DNA from: CAWAMR01 sp963783095
Lineage (GTDB): Bacteria > Planctomycetota > Planctomycetia > Gemmatales > Gemmataceae
Assembly: GCA_963783095.1 (NCBI GenBank)
Contig: CAWAMR010000001.1
Span: 659,012 to 723,011 of the forward strand
Direction: 5' to 3'
DNA length: 64,000 nucleotides
Below, one piece after another: positions 61,543-64,000 of the stretch. Positions within the stretch are counted from its first letter, which is position 1; each line of letters opens with the position of its first letter. The notes beneath the pieces are model-generated. The model saw only the letters and a program-made list of their open reading frames with translations. It had not been told where the DNA came from and ran no database searches. Position numbers and translations under genes: made by a program.

Positions 61543-61650
61543 GATAGTTTCCTCCCCTCACATTGTATCGCGCAGTCAATTGGAGATGCTCATTTGCTCG
61601 GCATTGATCCATTCGCCGGATCACAAACAAAGCCACAGGTTTTCGCGTCG

Positions 61651-62817
61651 CTACCCACAAATCTCCAAGGCATTCTCTTTGGTTATCAGCAACTCACGCT
61701 CCTGCGGGAACTTCCGAAACCAGGCCGCTACCAGCAACACACTATCGATCTGTCCCTTGGGCAGCAGACCGGTGTCGGCCTTTCGATCGAATACCTGGTG
61801 AATCATTGACGCAACGAGTTGTCGTTGGTTCTTCGTCTTCGGCGCATAGGTTGCTGCACGAACCCGGCCCCGATCGATCAAATACCAGATCGTTTTCGAA
61901 TCCGCATCTGCCAATGGATAGATAAACGTATGCTGATCTCTTGCTTCACGCAGTGAGCCGAGCCGATCGGTGATCCATGCAAATCGGTCCACTTATCGCG
62001 CAACACGGCTGCACGCTCGAAGTCCAATGCACTTGAAGCCCGTTGCATTTGCTCTTCGAGTTCCGAGAGTTGACCCAGATCCTTGCCGTCGAGAAACGCC
62101 TTGGCAGCCCGAATTTTTGCGTTGTAGCCCGCCCGGCTGCAAGCTCCAACGCAAGGGCCAAGGCACGTTTCAATTTCGTAGCGCAAGCAGCCGGCGCTGC
62201 GCTCGATGGGAAAAAGCTCACGCTGATCCGAGAAGTGCATCATCTGACGCTGCGAACAATCGCGCAACTGAAACCAGTCGTTAATCCGTCGAGCGGCTTG
62301 ACCGGCTCGACTCATGCCGATCACCGGACCATAAATATGCAACTCCTTGCCCGTCGGCTCGCGCGTCGCAAATGCATAGGGTGCGGGCTTTCGGCCAAGG
62401 CACAAGTAGATGTAGTTTCGCCTTCCGGGCATCCCCTGAACATTGAAACGCGGACGAAATCGGCGAATCAGTTCCAGCTCCCGAATCAGCGCCCGCAAAC
62501 TCATGAGGGGCCGACTCCCAGACGATCGAACGAGTTCGCTCAATGATGCGTCCTGCTTTCGGATCTCGACTATTCTCGCGGAAATAGCTCATGAGGCGGT
62601 GGCGCAACGATTTGGCTTTGCCGACGTAAATCAATTCCCCGCGATAGTCCAGCATTCCATAGACGCCGGGTAATCGGATCGCTTGCTCGCGCACTCCCTT
62701 GCGAAGCCGATCGGGCTTCTTGCCTCGGACACGGTCGGATTGCGACACGAATTCCGAAGGAAATAATGGAGTAGGCCCGAATCCGGTGAAAGTGGCAAAA
62801 GGAAAAAGACTACGCAC
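61651..62817 (-). CDS. UvrC-like GIY-YIG protein without the C-terminal nuclease (frameshifted)
   Basis: GTG 62817 follows GGAAGGATTCCC; the frame is open to 62907 but would overlap the HD gene. GIY-YIG nuclease domain: LPGVYGMLDYRGELIYVGKAKSLRHRLMSYF, ERTRSIVWE and RFRPRFNVQ. Then CLRYEIETCLGPCVGACSRAGYNAKIRAAKAFLDG and a UVR motif LEEQMQRASSALDFERAAVLRDKWTDL. The C-terminus (HTFIYPLADADSKTIWYLIDRGRV, VLLVAAWFRKFPQERELLI) is not the RNase H/HhH part of UvrC. Length about 390, against some 600 for UvrC, so it is a short UvrC homologue that would cut only 3' of damage. Frame breaks near 62490 and 61990. Confidence 0.8.
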
Positions 62818-62857
62818 GGGAATCCTTCCAGGGTCTTCGCAGGTTGAAAGTCGACTT

Positions 62858-64000
62858 CTATCCGACCTGTCGCTCCTCTTCCTCTTTCGTATAGCGAATT
62901 CGGGCATGAAAGACGGCGATCAGGCTCTTGGCAAGGCTCTCTTCGATCTGTTTCAGTTCCGTCAGCGTCAGGCCGCTCTCCTCGAATTGGCCGTCGAGCA
63001 GGCGTTTCATGAGCAGATCGTGGACGAGTTTGCGCAGGCTATTGGGCGTCGGATTCGTCAGGGCCCGGCTGGCACTCTCGGCGGCGTCGGCCAGCATGAC
63101 GATGCCGTCTTCGCGCGTTTGCGGCTTCGGGCCGGGATAGCGGAAGGCGATTCCAGTTCGCATCGCGTCCAGGCCGTGCTCTTCCTGCATGCGCAATGGC
63201 TTCGCGGTAGAAATACTCGACCAGCGTGGTGCCGTGATGCTGCTGGATGAAATCGACGATCGGCCTGGGCAGGCGGTACTGCTGGGCCAGGGCGATGCCG
63301 TCCTTGACATGGCCGATGATGACCAGCGTGCTCAGGGCCGGTTCGAGGTGGTCGTGGCGGTTTTCGCCGGTCTGGTTCTCGATGAAATAGTGCGGCTTGA
63401 GCATCTTGCCGATGTCGTGGAAATAGCTGCCGACGCGGACCAGCAGCGGATTGGCGCCGATGGCCTCCGCGGCCGCTTCGGCCAGGGTCGCCACCGTCAT
63501 GCTGTGCGTGTACGTTCCCGGGGCGCGCCGCACCAGTTCCTGCAGCAGCGGATGGCAGCCGTCGGCCAGCTCGAGCAAGCTGACATCGGTGATGACGCCG
63601 AAGCAGCGTTCGACCAGCGGCAGGATGCCGCTAGAGCATGAAACCCGGCCAGCACGCTCCAGAGGAAATAACGCAACCGTCGAAAAGAAACAGGCGGGCC
63701 GGCTGCTCGCCAAGCATTCCTGTTGCCACAGTCAACGATAGGAAGGCGACTCCTGCGACGCTCGCCACTTCAACGGGGCGAGTCCGCGAACGAATTCCAC
63801 CCATGACCAGGATCGCAGTTGCCAGCCCACCCGAATGAATCAGCATGTGGCTTAAGCCGGTTCCTTGACGATGCTCATCACGATCGCCATGCAGAAAGAG
63901 AGCAACAAGGCAAAAGGCGAGTTGTAGGCGAATGCGAGTACCATCGCCATGAACGTCATGGGGAGCAGGACCAAGTTGTCCAGAGGCATACATAACGAGA
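62858..64000 (-). CDS. 7TM-HD family phosphohydrolase (5' end beyond window, frameshifted)
   Basis: Inner-membrane protein of the 7TMR-HD (PgpH) type, which hydrolyses cyclic di-AMP in Firmicutes. The visible part begins in the membrane domain (LVLLPMTFMAMVLAFAYNSPFALLLSFCMAIVMSI, AGVAFLSLTVATGMLGEQPARLFLFDG), then the HD domain: APGTYTHSMTVATLAEAAAEAIGANPLLVRVGSYFHDIGKM (HD pair), FIENQTGENRHDHLEPALSTLVIIGHVKDG, QQHHGTTLVEYFY and FRYPGPKPQTREDGIVMLADAAE. It ends LTELKQIEESLAKSLIAVFHARIRY. Frame breaks near 63870, 63650 and 63160. The UvrC-like gene starts 40 bp after its stop. Confidence 0.85.

Overview
The window looks like a chromosomal segment of a planctomycete, most likely Gemmataceae-like (inference from gene content, no marker gene present). 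Diagnostic content: PVC-type large secreted cytochromes with HEAT repeats, DUF1549/DUF1553 and DUF1501 proteins, a DUF1559 prepilin-like protein, CRTAC1/ASPIC-UnbV beta-propellers with TPR partners, a secreted squalene-cyclase-like protein, and an LPS core (lpxK, hldE, heptosyltransferase) cluster. No rRNA, tRNA or CRISPR array was recognised.

The sequence carries many reading-frame breaks. Wherever the frame was traced by hand, removing a single extra base restored a family-typical protein. They are about one per kb in most genes, and far denser in three GC-rich stretches (about 2.7-4.2, 59.4-61.1 and 63.0-63.7 kb). They look like draft-sequence insertion errors rather than gene decay, so most broken genes are annotated as single CDSs spanning the break.

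Layout. 1-4.3 kb: two divergent CRTAC1-like propeller genes. 4.4-10.2 kb: a TrkA-N/RyR membrane protein, an orphan nucleotidyltransferase, a response regulator/diguanylate cyclase, a sigma-70 factor and a hypothetical gene. 10.2-32 kb: secreted catabolic and redox proteins (ceramidase-like, three PVC cytochromes, SET protein, creatininase, DASS transporter, DUF1501/DUF1549-1553 pair, proline-rich and cyclase-like proteins), interleaved with foldback repeats. 32-39.6 kb: prepilin-like protein and a tandem duplication of a TPR + CRTAC1 cassette. 39.9-48.3 kb: LPS core operon (lpxK, deoxyhypusine-synthase-like, hldE, heptosyltransferase, two LPS kinases, GT4).

48.5-61.5 kb is the accessory part. 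It holds a glycine-rich lipoprotein, DUF1501, a Phd-like antitoxin fusion whose downstream partner is cut off next to a transposase-like remnant, an RRM protein, an AbrB-like orphan, an ISKra4-type insertion sequence with perfect 22-bp ends, a small gene flanked by two attC-like repeats, a PQQ propeller, and an IS3-type element whose transposase is followed by a CHC2 primase zinc finger. That element abuts a HicB-like antitoxin whose PIN toxin has been lost. 61.6-64 kb: UvrC-like GIY-YIG protein and the end of a 7TM-HD phosphodiesterase.

The best candidates for something little described are the IS3 + CHC2 element, the Phd-GWNSY module with its truncated partner, the attC-like repeat pair, and the filter-less TrkA-N/RyR membrane protein.
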